Origin: Herminiimonas sp.
GTDB lineage: Bacteria > Pseudomonadota > Gammaproteobacteria > Burkholderiales > Burkholderiaceae_D
Length of the DNA: 64,000 bases
Reading direction: 5' to 3'
Assembly (NCBI GenBank): GCA_028292265.1
Contig: JAQGMR010000053.1
Span: 1-64,000 of the forward strand
In this document: one piece after another, positions 35,522 through 45,840 of the stretch
How the letters are laid out: each line of letters starts with the position of its first letter
Numbering within the stretch: the stretch's first letter is position 1
Position numbers and translations under genes: made by a program
The notes under the pieces: model-generated
Databases searched by the model: none
The model's input: only the letters and a program-made list of their open reading frames with translations
What the model was told of the DNA's origin: nothing

Positions 35522-36523
35522 CGCCGGCACCATCACCACTTTCGCCGACGACGTCCGTCCCGCATCCAGATCGTTGAATGCCTGGGCCCCTTGCGACATG
35601 GGACGCGTCTCCACCCACTCCAGCGCGCCGAATGCGCCGCGATACAAGGCCGCAACTGTCGCACGCAGGTCGGCCGTCGTATAAGTGTAGGTTCCGAGCA
35701 GCGTAATTTCGGCCAGCGTGAGCTTTCGCATGTCGATCTCGCTGGCCCAGTCCTGCAATCCGATGTGCATCACCACGCCGCCCGGCTTGACCGCCGCCAG
35801 TGCCGTCTTGCGCGTTGCGACTGACCCTACCGCATCGATCACCACCGCGAAGGCGTCCTGGGCGGGGCTGCTCTGGCGCGGATCAAAAGTCACGCACCCG
35901 GCGTAGCGCTCCGCCGATTCGCGCCGCAGCGGATTGACTTCCGCCATCGTGACGTCATCGCATCCATAAGACCGAAGCAGCAAGGCCGACAACATGCCGA
36001 TCGCGCCACCGCCAATGACGAGGATGCGGCATTCCGGCAGGGGACGGGTCAGCGCGCGCATGATCAGGTTGATTGCATGGAGGGCGGTTGCGGCAGGCTC
36101 CGCCAGGGCCGCCTGCAGGGCGCTCATGTCTTGCGGAATATCGATCAACGAGGACGCCGGTATCGACATGAATTCCGCATAGGCGCCGGGGCGCGTCATG
36201 CCAACCATGGTGCGGTTTGCGCAAAGGTTGTTGCGGCCCTGGACGCAATACTCGCAGGTGCCGCAGGTGATCAAGGGATTGGCGGTAACACGCGTGCCGG
36301 TTTTGACCTGCCTCATCGCGCTGTCAACAACGGTGCCGGCAAGTTCATGCCCCAGCACCAGTCCGGGCGAGCGACGCGGGTCATGCCCGTGCCAGGCGTG
36401 CATGTCCGACCCGCAGATGCCGACCGCGTCGATCCGGAGTATCACCTCACCGTCTTCGATTTCTGGGTAGGGACGTTCCTGCAACCTCATCTGCTTCGGA
36501 GCGGTATAGACCAGAGCCTTCAT
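35516..36523 (-). CDS. Zinc-dependent medium-chain alcohol dehydrogenase
   Basis: A 335-residue zinc dehydrogenase. Catalytic zinc ligands are in VGICGSDMHAWHGH and GLVLGHELAG. The structural zinc motif is CGTCEYCVQGRNNLC. The nucleotide fold is LVIGGGAIGMLSALLLRSYG. It oxidises a polyol or secondary alcohol with NAD(P). The ATG at 36523 is chosen because the family pattern MKALVYTAP starts there, although the frame is open ten codons upstream. It is the last gene of the LacI-controlled operon, seven bases after the SDR gene. Confidence 0.91.
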   Translation of the reverse strand: MKALVYTAPKQMRLQERPYPEIEDGEVILRIDAVGICGSDMHAWHGHDPRRSPGLVLGHELAGTVVDSAMRQVKTGTRVTANPLITCGTCEYCVQGRNNLCANRTMVGMTRPGAYAEFMSIPASSLIDIPQDMSALQAALAEPAATALHAINLIMRALTRPLPECRILVIGGGAIGMLSALLLRSYGCDDVTMAEVNPLRRESAERYAGCVTFDPRQSSPAQDAFAVVIDAVGSVATRKTALAAVKPGGVVMHIGLQDWASEIDMRKLTLAEITLLGTYTYTTADLRATVAALYRGAFGALEWVETRPMSQGAQAFNDLDAGRTSSAKVVMVPAE

Positions 36524-36530
36524 GAATGCC

Positions 36531-37316
36531 TCACTTTGCGGTATAGCCGCCATCGATCATGAGCGTTTGGCCTGTCACGTAGGCGGAGGCGTCGCTTGCA
36601 AAAAAGAGGGTGATGCCGTCCAGGTCGGACAGTTCGCCATTGCGTCCGATACAGGTCTGCGCCGCATGCCTGGCCGACAATTCCTGGTCGTCGAATATCG
36701 CAGCCGTCAGCGGCGTGCGGAAAAAGCCCGGTCCAATGGCATTGCAAGTGATGCCGTAGCGCGACCACTCCTGCGCAATCGCTCGCGTCAACTGCACCAC
36801 GCCGCCTTTTGCTGCGCCGTACGGCGCCCCTTTGGGAAGGGCTCGGCTTGATTGCAGCGATGCGATGTTGATGATGCGACCCCAGCCACGCTCGCGCATG
36901 GCGGGCGCCAGCGCCTGGGTGAGGAAGAACGGCGCGCCCAGATGAAGGGAAATCTGCTGCTGCCAGCCTTGCGGCGTCACGTCGGCGAATTCCTGGCGAA
37001 GGTTGATTCCGGCCGCATTGACGAGGATGTCGACAGGGCCGAACTTGGCCAGGGCGGTGTTGGCGCATGCAGTAATTCCCGCGAGATCGCAAAGGTCGCA
37101 GGCAAGGTAGTCGGCCACGATGCCGGCGTCGCGCATGCGCAGGACAGCCGCCGCCAACTCCTTCTCGCGCCGTGCAACCAGCACCAGCCGCGCACCGGCA
37201 CGCCCGAGCGCAAGTGCCATCGCCTCGCCAATGCCGGAGTTGCCACCGGTGACGAGGGCCGTTCGACCGCTCAAGTCAAAGAGCGCATTTGGAGTCATGG
37301 GATTCATGGGATTCAT
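36531..37316 (-). CDS. SDR family oxidoreductase
   Basis: A 261-residue short-chain dehydrogenase. It has [21 protein letters not shown] for the NNAG motif, the catalytic Y-x3-K in [11 protein letters not shown], and [11 protein letters not shown] at the end. Three near-identical 9-base steps code for the start MNPMNPM, so the translation start may be any of these ATGs (37316, 37307 or 37298). It lies 8 bases after the HisD-like gene. With that enzyme and the zinc dehydrogenase it forms a triple dehydrogenase set. Confidence 0.9.
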   Translation of the reverse strand: MNPMNPMTPNALFDLSGRTALVTGGNSGIGEAMALALGRAGARLVLVARREKELAAAVLRMRDAGIVADYLACDLCDLAGITACANTALAKFGPVDILVNAAGINLRQEFADVTPQGWQQQISLHLGAPFFLTQALAPAMRERGWGRIINIASLQSSRALPKGAPYGAAKGGVVQLTRAIAQEWSRYGITCNAIGPGFFRTPLTAAIFDDQELSARHAAQTCIGRNGELSDLDGITLFFASDASAYVTGQTLMIDGGYTAK

Positions 37317-37324
37317 CCAGTCGG

Positions 37325-38662
<1,338 letters not shown>

Positions 38663-38734
38663 TCAGCAATGCATGCCAGGGGCGCGGACGGTATCTCGTG
38701 AGCGGCACCATGCAACGGCGCCGCCCACAAGAAA

Positions 38735-39796
38735 TCAGTTTGCCCGGTCCGCAAATTCTTTCAGCTTCGGGTCCGCCGCGACCATTTTCAGGAATTGGTC
38801 ACTGACGTAGTCCGCCGATTTCGGCACTGTCTGGATAGAGCCGGAATCGCGCATGAAGGTGCCAATCTGCGTAAACCAGCCGTCAACGTTCGAGCTTCCT
38901 GCCGAGCGGTCCATATTGCGCATCTGGCCCGCCAAGTCGAAGGTTGGACGGGTGTCGAATTCCTTTTTCATGGATGCCTCTGAAATGGAAACGCCGCCCT
39001 GATCGTAGAATTTCTTCATCATCGCAATGGCTTCCGGCTGATGCGCATTGGCCCATTTCCAGGCGCGCAGATAAACCGCCAGGAATTTCGCGACGTTCTG
39101 CGGATTCTCTTTCGCATAATCCGCGCGAACGATCAAGGCGCCCGGCACGACGGCGCCACTATCCTTGCCAGAACACAGTACCCGTGCACCGGACTTTTCT
39201 TCCATCGTGTAGATGTTGGGCGCCCACAAGCCGCCAAGGGTGGCGTTATTGGAAGCCATGGCCGAAATAATTTCGGACTGCCCCATGTTCTTGATGGTCA
39301 CGTCAGCCTTGCTCAGGCCGTATTTCTTCAGGCAGCCCTGCACGGCATAGTCGCCAGTCGAGTTTGACGTCAGCACGATGGTCTGACCTTTCATTGCGGC
39401 CGGATTTTTCATGAACTCATCCGCCTTGTCCTTGCGCACCACGAGTGCGTTGCCGGCGGATTCGTCGTTGGTGAGGCCGATCGTCAAGATGCCGAAACGC
39501 TGAAATCCGAGAATCGCGGGTACGGACCCGGTGCCACCCACATCCCAGGACTTCGATACCGACGCAGCGATTTGCGGCACACCAGCCGGGAAGGTGCTGA
39601 AGGTCGGCTTGAGACCCAGTTCTTTCCACCAGCCTTTTTCGGTTGCGATATAGAAGGGCAATGCCCAATAGAGCGCGGGCTGGTAACTGACCTTGATTTC
39701 GGTGAGGTCTTGCGCCTGCGCCGGCGCGGGCATCGCAGAAATCGCCAACAGCAATCCAGCCAGTGTTGCAAGTTTTCCCCGCAGCTTCGTGATCAT
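38735..39796 (-). CDS. ABC transporter substrate-binding protein (TauA/SsuA type)
   Basis: A 353-residue periplasmic protein. The signal peptide ends at PAPAQAQ. EIKVSYQPALYWALPFYIAT and WDVGGTGSVPAILGFQRFG are the typical domain-I motifs of sulfonate, taurine and related binding proteins. GAAAGGAGA-type spacing before the ATG at 39796 is good. Encoded between the ATPase and the HisD-like enzyme, it should bind the substrate of the dehydrogenases. Confidence 0.92.
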   Translation of the reverse strand: MITKLRGKLATLAGLLLAISAMPAPAQAQDLTEIKVSYQPALYWALPFYIATEKGWWKELGLKPTFSTFPAGVPQIAASVSKSWDVGGTGSVPAILGFQRFGILTIGLTNDESAGNALVVRKDKADEFMKNPAAMKGQTIVLTSNSTGDYAVQGCLKKYGLSKADVTIKNMGQSEIISAMASNNATLGGLWAPNIYTMEEKSGARVLCSGKDSGAVVPGALIVRADYAKENPQNVAKFLAVYLRAWKWANAHQPEAIAMMKKFYDQGGVSISEASMKKEFDTRPTFDLAGQMRNMDRSAGSSNVDGWFTQIGTFMRDSGSIQTVPKSADYVSDQFLKMVAADPKLKEFADRAN

Positions 39797-39861
39797 GAAA
39801 GTCTCCTTTTTTGTAGGGTGAGCGGTGCGTTGATGTGTGTGTCTGCCTGCATTGCTACTGT

Positions 39862-40656
39862 TTAGTGGCGATCGCCATGTTCGGCGCGCAGCGATTTCCA
39901 GATATGCGTACGCAAATGCACGAAGGACTCGAGATCCATTACGTCTTCGATCCTTTCATGACGGGCCCAGTCGGAAGTTTCCCGGACGCTCTTGATGTCG
40001 ATGACTTCCTTTACCTTTCCTGGGCGGCCAGTCATGACGACCACCCGATCCGCCAGGTACACCGACTCTTCGACCGAATGCGTAATGAACAAGACGGTGC
40101 GCGGATTGAGGCGGGCAAGCCGTACAAGCTCCTCCTGCATTACCACCCTGGTCTGTGCATCCAGCGCGCCAAAGGGTTCGTCCATCAGCAGTACATCCGG
40201 ATTAAGCGCATAGACCCGCGCGATGGCGACGCGTTGCTGCATGCCGCCCGAAAGCTGGTGCGGGAAGGCATTTTCGTATCCAGCCAGATTCATCAACGCG
40301 ATATTGCTCTGGATGATGTCGCGGCGCTGTGCCGCGGCCACACCTTTCGCGCGCAGCCCGAATTCAATGTTCTGGTAAACCGTCTTCCACGGAAACAGGG
40401 CGAACTGCTGAAATACCACGGCACGTTCAGGCCCGGGGTGCATGACGGTTTTGTCCGCGACGCTAACCCGGCCTTCCGTCGGAAACTCCAGGCCGGCGAC
40501 CATTCGCAGGCAAGTGGTCTTGCCACAACCGGAGGGGCCAACAATCGCGACGAATTCGCCGTCGTGCACATGCAACCCGATATTGTCCAGTGTCAGGAAG
40601 TCCTTGCCGTCACGCTCAAATACGCGGCTCACTGACTCGAATCGAATGTCACTCAT
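39862..40656 (-). CDS. ABC transporter ATP-binding protein (TauB/SsuB type)
   Basis: A 264-residue ATPase with Walker [10 protein letters not shown], signature [14 protein letters not shown], Walker [13 protein letters not shown] and switch region [10 protein letters not shown]. It serves the two permeases encoded just upstream. Spacing to both neighbours is 31 to 65 bases. Confidence 0.94.
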   Translation of the reverse strand: MSDIRFESVSRVFERDGKDFLTLDNIGLHVHDGEFVAIVGPSGCGKTTCLRMVAGLEFPTEGRVSVADKTVMHPGPERAVVFQQFALFPWKTVYQNIEFGLRAKGVAAAQRRDIIQSNIALMNLAGYENAFPHQLSGGMQQRVAIARVYALNPDVLLMDEPFGALDAQTRVVMQEELVRLARLNPRTVLFITHSVEESVYLADRVVVMTGRPGKVKEVIDIKSVRETSDWARHERIEDVMDLESFVHLRTHIWKSLRAEHGDRH

Positions 40657-40687
40657 CTGTTCTCCAGGCGCCGGTTACAGGAATGGC

Positions 40688-41476
40688 TCATTGGCCGTGC
40701 CCACGTTGAATGTGTGCCTCGACGCGGCGCAGGATCACATCGATCACCACGCCAACCAGTCCGATCGCCAACATGCCGCTCATAACGATCGGTGTGTTGA
40801 TGCTGCTCTGCCCCTTTGTCATCAGGTATCCAATGCCGCTCGAGGCGACGATCAGTTCGGCGCCAACCAGCGACTGCCACCCGAGCCCGGCCGAGACGCG
40901 CAAGCCCGCAACGATCGAAGGAATCGACGAGGGAAGCAGGACCTCGGTGATCATCTTGAAGTTGGATACGCCGAGCATTCGTGCCGCTTCGATGTGGCGC
41001 GTTTCCACCTGCCTGGCGCCGCGATAGGCATTGATGAGGCAAGGCGGGAATGCACCGCTGAAGATAATCAGCGTCGGCCCGCCGATGCCGGTGCCGAACC
41101 AGAGCGCCGCGAAAGGCACCCACGCAATGGGCGCCACGAACCGCACCGCCTCGAACAGCGGGCTAACGATATCGTCGAGCCAGCCAAACCATCCCATCAT
41201 CAGGCCAAGCGGAACAGCGATCAGCACTGCGAGACCGAAGCCTAGGCCGAAACGTATCAGGCTCGATAGCAAGTGTTCCTGCAAGGTGAAGCCGGCGAAC
41301 GGCGCCTGCATCAACTGGATAAATTTCTGCAGTACCTCCAGCGGAGTGGGCAAAAACTGAGGCGGGGTCAGGCCTGACATCGCGATGAGTTGCCACAGGG
41401 CGAAGAACCCGACAAATCCGGCTATGTTCAGCGCAACAAGTTGCGACCTTGATGGCTCCCGGGGGTTGGCGCTCAT
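40688..41476 (-). CDS. ABC transporter permease (TauC/SsuC type), second copy
   Basis: A 262-residue permease with about six transmembrane segments, starting with LNIAGFVGFFALWQLIAMSG, and the EAA loop AARMLGVSNFKMITEVLLPSS. The ATG at 41476 overlaps the stop of the first permease gene in ATGA. Two distinct permeases with one ATPase suggest a heterodimeric channel. Confidence 0.92.
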   Translation of the reverse strand: MSANPREPSRSQLVALNIAGFVGFFALWQLIAMSGLTPPQFLPTPLEVLQKFIQLMQAPFAGFTLQEHLLSSLIRFGLGFGLAVLIAVPLGLMMGWFGWLDDIVSPLFEAVRFVAPIAWVPFAALWFGTGIGGPTLIIFSGAFPPCLINAYRGARQVETRHIEAARMLGVSNFKMITEVLLPSSIPSIVAGLRVSAGLGWQSLVGAELIVASSGIGYLMTKGQSSINTPIVMSGMLAIGLVGVVIDVILRRVEAHIQRGHGQ

Positions 41477-42303
41477 GCCCGCTTCCTCCACGGCATGACT
41501 GCCTTCTCGACCATGCCAAGCAATGCGGTCATGACACCGCCGCAGACGGCGACCGATGCCATGGCGACCAGGATCATGGCGGAATCAATGTCCAGCGAAC
41601 CCTGCGTGAGAACGTGCCCGAGTCCCGCCGCTGCGCCGATCAATTCCGCTGCAACCAGTGTCGTCCACGAGGCCTGGAGCGACAGGCGCAGGCCAGTGAA
41701 AATCATCGGCAGGGCGGCCGGCACCAACACCTCGAGGACATAGGCGAATTTACCGATGCCGAGGGTTTCGGCCGCTTCGACCAGACACGGATCTATCGTA
41801 CGCACCCCTGTTTGCGAATTGATCACCGAAGGTACGAAGGCGGCGAACCAGATCACCATCAGCTTGGCTGCGTCGCCAAGCCCGAGCCAGACAATGGCAA
41901 GCGGAATCCAGGCAAGCGGCGGTATGGGGCGAATCAGCAGAAAGACAGGGTTAATGAGTGCGTTTGCGCGAACGGAAAAACCCATCAGGAGGCCAAGCGG
42001 AACGCCCACCGCTACGGCGGCGGCGAACCCCATCAACACTAGCTTGCAACTGTGGAGAATGTGCTGCAGCAGGGTGGCGTCCGCGTAGCCCTGACGGGAG
42101 ATGCGGAGGAACGCCTGCCAGGTCTCGCTCGGCGGCGGGAAACGGATTGGGTCGATCAGGTTGAGGGGTCCGGTAGCGAGATACCAGAACAGCATCGTAA
42201 GCACAACGGTGGCAATGCCGATGCATTGCCGGCGTTGAAGGCGCGGCCAAAAAGAAGCCGGCAATGACGGCGCCAGAAGCCCGATCCTTGTCCCTGTATT
42301 CAA
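41473..42303 (-). CDS. ABC transporter permease (TauC/SsuC type), first copy
   Basis: A 276-residue permease, beginning with LNTGTRIGLLAP and the first membrane segment IATVVLTMLFWYLATGPLNL. The EAA loop is AAETLGIGKFAYVLEVLVPAA. The frame is open to 42576, but that region holds the operator and reads through the lacI promoter. The TTG at 42303 has GAGGAGA six bases before it and matches family length, so it is chosen. This is the first gene of the LacI-controlled operon. Confidence 0.88.
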   Translation of the reverse strand: MNTGTRIGLLAPSLPASFWPRLQRRQCIGIATVVLTMLFWYLATGPLNLIDPIRFPPPSETWQAFLRISRQGYADATLLQHILHSCKLVLMGFAAAVAVGVPLGLLMGFSVRANALINPVFLLIRPIPPLAWIPLAIVWLGLGDAAKLMVIWFAAFVPSVINSQTGVRTIDPCLVEAAETLGIGKFAYVLEVLVPAALPMIFTGLRLSLQASWTTLVAAELIGAAAGLGHVLTQGSLDIDSAMILVAMASVAVCGGVMTALLGMVEKAVMPWRKRA

Positions 42304-42334
42304 AACCGTCTCCTCAATCCGAGGTGCCTGCGCG

Positions 42335-42358
42335 ATTAATGAAAGCGCTTTCAGTAAT
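42335..42358. promoter_or_regulatory. LacI-family operator before the ABC/dehydrogenase operon
   Basis: A 24-bp palindrome with a single mismatch, centred on the perfect 14-bp core TGAAAGCGCTTTCA (42340-42353), whose CG centre and AAGCGCTT core are typical of LacI/GalR-family sites. It lies 32 bases before the TTG start of the first permease and about 140 bases before lacI. The neighbouring repressor is therefore the likely binder and would also control its own promoter. Confidence 0.75.
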
Positions 42359-42499
42359 ATTGCAATAAAATCGACAGATGTCAAACCAATTCGGCGATTT
42401 TCCTCGCAAGCTCCGCTTGGGTGGTCGTCCGGCAAAACGCGCTGTACACTGAAACCGGCTTTCATTCCTGCAGCATTTAACTCCTCACTGCGACTGTTC

Positions 42500-43525
42500 A
42501 TGGCACAGCGAACCAAACTGGCGGACGTAGCACGGTTGGCTGGCGTTTCTTCGGCCACGGTTTCCCGATCGCTCAACTATCCGAACCTGCTTAAGAAAGA
42601 TACGCTCAAACGTATCCAGGACGCGATCGTGCGATTGGGCTATGTTCCCAACAGCGCGGGACGGGCGCTGGCGTCACGCCGGACCCAGACTGTAGGGCTA
42701 GTGGTGCCAACGCTGGACCATGCGATCTTTTCGCGCTTCACGCAGACCATGCAGACGGCCTTGGCAGAATCGGGCTACCAGTTGCTGATTGCCTCGCATG
42801 AATACAACCCGACGCTTGAGCTAAGCGGCGCCCGTGCCCTGATAGAGCGTGGCGTCGATGCACTGGTATTGGTCGGTCTGGAACGCAGTCCGGCACTGGA
42901 CGAATTGTTGACCCAAAGCGGCATACCAATGCTGGCCACGTGGGCGCTTGATCGCAGCGGGAAATCGGCATCAGTGGGTTTCGACAATCACGCCGCAAGC
43001 GTTCTGGCTGCACGCCATTTGCTGGCATTGGGACACCGCGAATTCGGCGTGATATCTGGCTTCCTGCACCACAACGACCGCGCCCGGGCGCGGGTTGAGG
43101 GGGTGCGTGAAGCGCTGGGCGATGCAGGAATAAAGCTGTCGGCAGCGAGCGTTGTCGAGCAGCCGTTCACCTATGCTGGCGGACGAGACGGCCTGCGTGC
43201 GCTGGCAGCGCTATCGCCGCGCCCCACTGCTGTGCTGTGCGGGAATGATTTGCTGGCGCTTGGCGCCTTAATGGAATGCCAGTCGCTGGGACTGGCGGTA
43301 CCGCAAGAGATTTCCGTGGTCGGATTCGACAACCAGGAGCTTGCATCGCATTTTGCTCCTGGCTTGACGACCATTAACGTACCAGCAGCAGACCTTGGCC
43401 GAGTGGCCGCAGGCACAATCCTGCAACTCCTCGCTGGAGACGTGGTACAGGCCCCGGTCGAGCTGCCAATTGAATTGGTGGTTCGCGGAAGTACTGGTCC
43501 GCCGCCCACTCCGGGCAGGCCTTGA
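42500..43525 (+). CDS. LacI family transcriptional repressor
   Basis: A 341-residue repressor. The helix-turn-helix is KLADVARLAGVSSATVSRSLN at 6-26, followed by the hinge helix SAGRALASRR. The effector domain starts TVGLVVPTLDHAIFS and contains VGFDNQELASHFAPGLTTI. Divergent from the ABC-dehydrogenase operon, with the operator between them. It is the local regulator by position. The effector may be the imported substrate or its product. Confidence 0.94.
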   Translation: MAQRTKLADVARLAGVSSATVSRSLNYPNLLKKDTLKRIQDAIVRLGYVPNSAGRALASRRTQTVGLVVPTLDHAIFSRFTQTMQTALAESGYQLLIASHEYNPTLELSGARALIERGVDALVLVGLERSPALDELLTQSGIPMLATWALDRSGKSASVGFDNHAASVLAARHLLALGHREFGVISGFLHHNDRARARVEGVREALGDAGIKLSAASVVEQPFTYAGGRDGLRALAALSPRPTAVLCGNDLLALGALMECQSLGLAVPQEISVVGFDNQELASHFAPGLTTINVPAADLGRVAAGTILQLLAGDVVQAPVELPIELVVRGSTGPPPTPGRP

Positions 43526-43570
43526 TCGCGAGACCCGCGCCAAAACGCGTGGTGTCTCGCGACAAGGCCT
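43517..43570. terminator. Strong bidirectional terminator-like hairpin
   Basis: Arms AGGCCTTG(a)TCGCGAGAC (43517-43534) and GTCTCGCGACAAGGCCT (43554-43570) pair over 17 bases with one bulged A; more pairs can form inside. The left arm contains the lacI stop codon. No long T-run follows on either strand, but the stem is very stable and lies exactly between convergent genes. Confidence 0.6.
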
Positions 43571-43576
43571 AGTGCG

Positions 43577-45016
43577 TCAGACGTTCATGACCGAGATGCT
43601 ACGCGCGTTGAGGTAGGCGTCCAGCGCCTCCGGCCCGCCTTCCGAACCGTAGCCGGAATCCTTGATGCCGCCAAATGGCATTTCCGCCGAAGGCATTGCA
43701 GGCATGTTGACCCACAACATGCCGACTTCGACGCGGCGCGCCAGCAGGTCTGCATTTTTGAGTGAACGCGTAAAGGCATATCCTGCGAGCCCGTACGGCA
43801 AGCGATTGGACTCAAGGATTGCTTCTTCAAGCGTATTGAAACTGCGGATCGCCGCCATTGGACCGAACGGCTCGTCGTTGAAGACTTTCGCCTTGATCGG
43901 CACGTCCGTCAGGATAGTCGGCTGCCAGAAGTTGCCGGTATCGCCGATTCGTTCGCCGCCGGAAAGCACGGTTGCGCCCTGCGCGACCGCATCTCTGGTG
44001 AACTCTGCCATGGCGGCCAGGCGACGTGGATTGGCTAACGGTCCCATTTGCGTTCCGTCCGTCAGGCCATCGCCAACCTTCAGGTTGTTGGCATGCTTCA
44101 CCAGCGCCTGCTCGAACTCCTTCCGGATGCTTTCATGTACCAGGAAGCGTGTCGGCGCAATACAAACCTGCCCCGCGTTGCGGAACTTGGCGCCGGCGGT
44201 GGCCTTCACCGCGAGCGAGATATCTGCATCTTCCGCAACGATCACTGGGGCGTGGCCTCCGAGCTCCATGGTCACCCGTTTCATGTGCTGACCCGCCATT
44301 GCGGCAAGCTGTTTGCCCACTGGGGTTGAGCCGGTAAAAGTAATTTTACGAATGGTAGGATGCGCGATCAGGTAGCTGGAAATTTCGGCTGGATTGCCGT
44401 AGACCAGGCCGAGCACGCCGGCGGGAATACCGGCATCGGCGAAGGCCTGGATCAGCGCTGCGGGGCCCGCCGGGGTCTCTTCCGGAGCCTTGATCAGCAT
44501 GGAACAACCAGCAGCCAGGGCGGCGCTCACCTTGCGTACCACCTGGTTGATCGGGACGTTCCAGGGGGTGAAGGCAGCGACCACGCCAATCGGGTCCTTG
44601 AGCACCATTTGACGCATGGAGAGGCTGGACCGTGAAGGCACGATGCGTCCATATACCCGAAAGCCCTCTTCGGCAAACCACTCGATGATGTCAGCGGCAG
44701 CGAGCGCCTCGCCCTTGGCCTCGACCAGCGGCTTGCCTTGTTCCTGCGTCAGTACATTGGCTATGTCGGCAGCGCGCTCACGCATCAAGCCGGCTGCCTT
44801 GCGCATGATCTTGCTGCGATCGGCCGGCAGCATGTCGCGCCATGTCTCGAATCCTTTCTGTGCGGCTTCCAGCGCGCGGTCCAGATCGACACGGCTGGCA
44901 TGCGCAACGCGCCCGATCTCCTTGCCGGTGGCGGGATTGTGGACGGCCAGGGTGCGGCCGTCGGCGGCGTCTTGCCAGCTATTGTTGATAAACAGTTGCG
45001 TGTTGGGATAGGTCAT
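43577..45016 (-). CDS. Aldehyde dehydrogenase, succinate-semialdehyde type
   Basis: A 479-residue aldehyde dehydrogenase. The catalytic cysteine is in [14 protein letters not shown] and the glutamate in [19 protein letters not shown] binding uses [14 protein letters not shown] and [13 protein letters not shown]. It differs from the other semialdehyde dehydrogenase in the window. It is convergent with lacI and separately transcribed. Given the LacI operon beside it, it could act on the aldehyde the dehydrogenases produce, for example sulfolactaldehyde; this is speculative. Confidence 0.9.
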   Translation of the reverse strand: MTYPNTQLFINNSWQDAADGRTLAVHNPATGKEIGRVAHASRVDLDRALEAAQKGFETWRDMLPADRSKIMRKAAGLMRERAADIANVLTQEQGKPLVEAKGEALAAADIIEWFAEEGFRVYGRIVPSRSSLSMRQMVLKDPIGVVAAFTPWNVPINQVVRKVSAALAAGCSMLIKAPEETPAGPAALIQAFADAGIPAGVLGLVYGNPAEISSYLIAHPTIRKITFTGSTPVGKQLAAMAGQHMKRVTMELGGHAPVIVAEDADISLAVKATAGAKFRNAGQVCIAPTRFLVHESIRKEFEQALVKHANNLKVGDGLTDGTQMGPLANPRRLAAMAEFTRDAVAQGATVLSGGERIGDTGNFWQPTILTDVPIKAKVFNDEPFGPMAAIRSFNTLEEAILESNRLPYGLAGYAFTRSLKNADLLARRVEVGMLWVNMPAMPSAEMPFGGIKDSGYGSEGGPEALDAYLNARSISVMNV

Positions 45017-45311
45017 AGCGTTCTCACTTTATCTCCGGTCCATCCCGTACCGTTAGGCATCCGGATGCAGGACCATGATTTGTTTGACGGCAGAGTTTGG
45101 CGGCAGACAGCGGCCGACAGCTCACAAGTGTCTGCCAGGAAGTCTTGAAACGAACATCGGGATTCGAATCAGTCTGCAAGCTGCAGCAATTATGTCCGAG
45201 ATTGTCTTTTCGGGTGCGTTCCCCGCTTTGTCCGGTGCTTCAGCGCTTGTCATTCTGGTAATCTGTCCTCGACACCACGGAGTTGCACCTTCATTCGCAA
45301 AGGAAGACGCC

Positions 45312-45695
45312 ATGCCCGACGTTCCGCTCACATCAAGCCAGATAATCGTTCAGGCGTGCCTGTTCCTTGTTGCTGCAATCGCCGGCTTTGGCGGCACCCT
45401 GCAGATGGTTCTTGGCCAACCGGAGACCTCAGCGCGACTGGACAATGTGCACCGCTTCATGGCTGGGGTTTATCTCTCTACCGGTGTCATCTCCCTGTGG
45501 GCCGCTTTAACGGTCCGCCAGCAAGGCGATCTGGTGTATCTGCTGGCGCTTGGGGTACTACTTGCGGGCGCAGGCCGCCTGGTCTCGATCAGCAAGGTGG
45601 GGCTTCCAAAGCCGGCCGGCATTTGGCTCGGTTATCTGGTTCCCGAATTGCTTATTCCGTTCATCATGGCCGGAGCGCACTACGCGGGCTCGTAG
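45312..45695 (+). CDS. DUF4345 family small membrane protein
   Basis: A 127-residue protein with four predicted membrane segments (ACLFLVAAIAGFGGTLQMVLG, then VYLSTGVISLWAAL, LLALGVLLAGAGRLVSI and LGYLVPELLIPFIMAGAH). The pattern, with FMAGVYLSTG in the second segment, fits DUF4345. Its function is not known. AAAGGAAGACGCC precedes the ATG at 45312; the longer upstream frame has no site. It is a single gene between two operons. Confidence 0.8.
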   Translation: MPDVPLTSSQIIVQACLFLVAAIAGFGGTLQMVLGQPETSARLDNVHRFMAGVYLSTGVISLWAALTVRQQGDLVYLLALGVLLAGAGRLVSISKVGLPKPAGIWLGYLVPELLIPFIMAGAHYAGS

Positions 45696-45840
45696 GACCT
45701 GCAAGGCAAGACATCGTGAAGCAAGAGGTGCGGAGTCGCGGGTGCGCGGCTGCGCAGGCTTCTGGAGCCGCCACAAGACCTCCAATGGCGACGCACAGGA
45801 GAAGGACCACACCTGAGCCGCTGCGGTCAGAGGACGGCCG

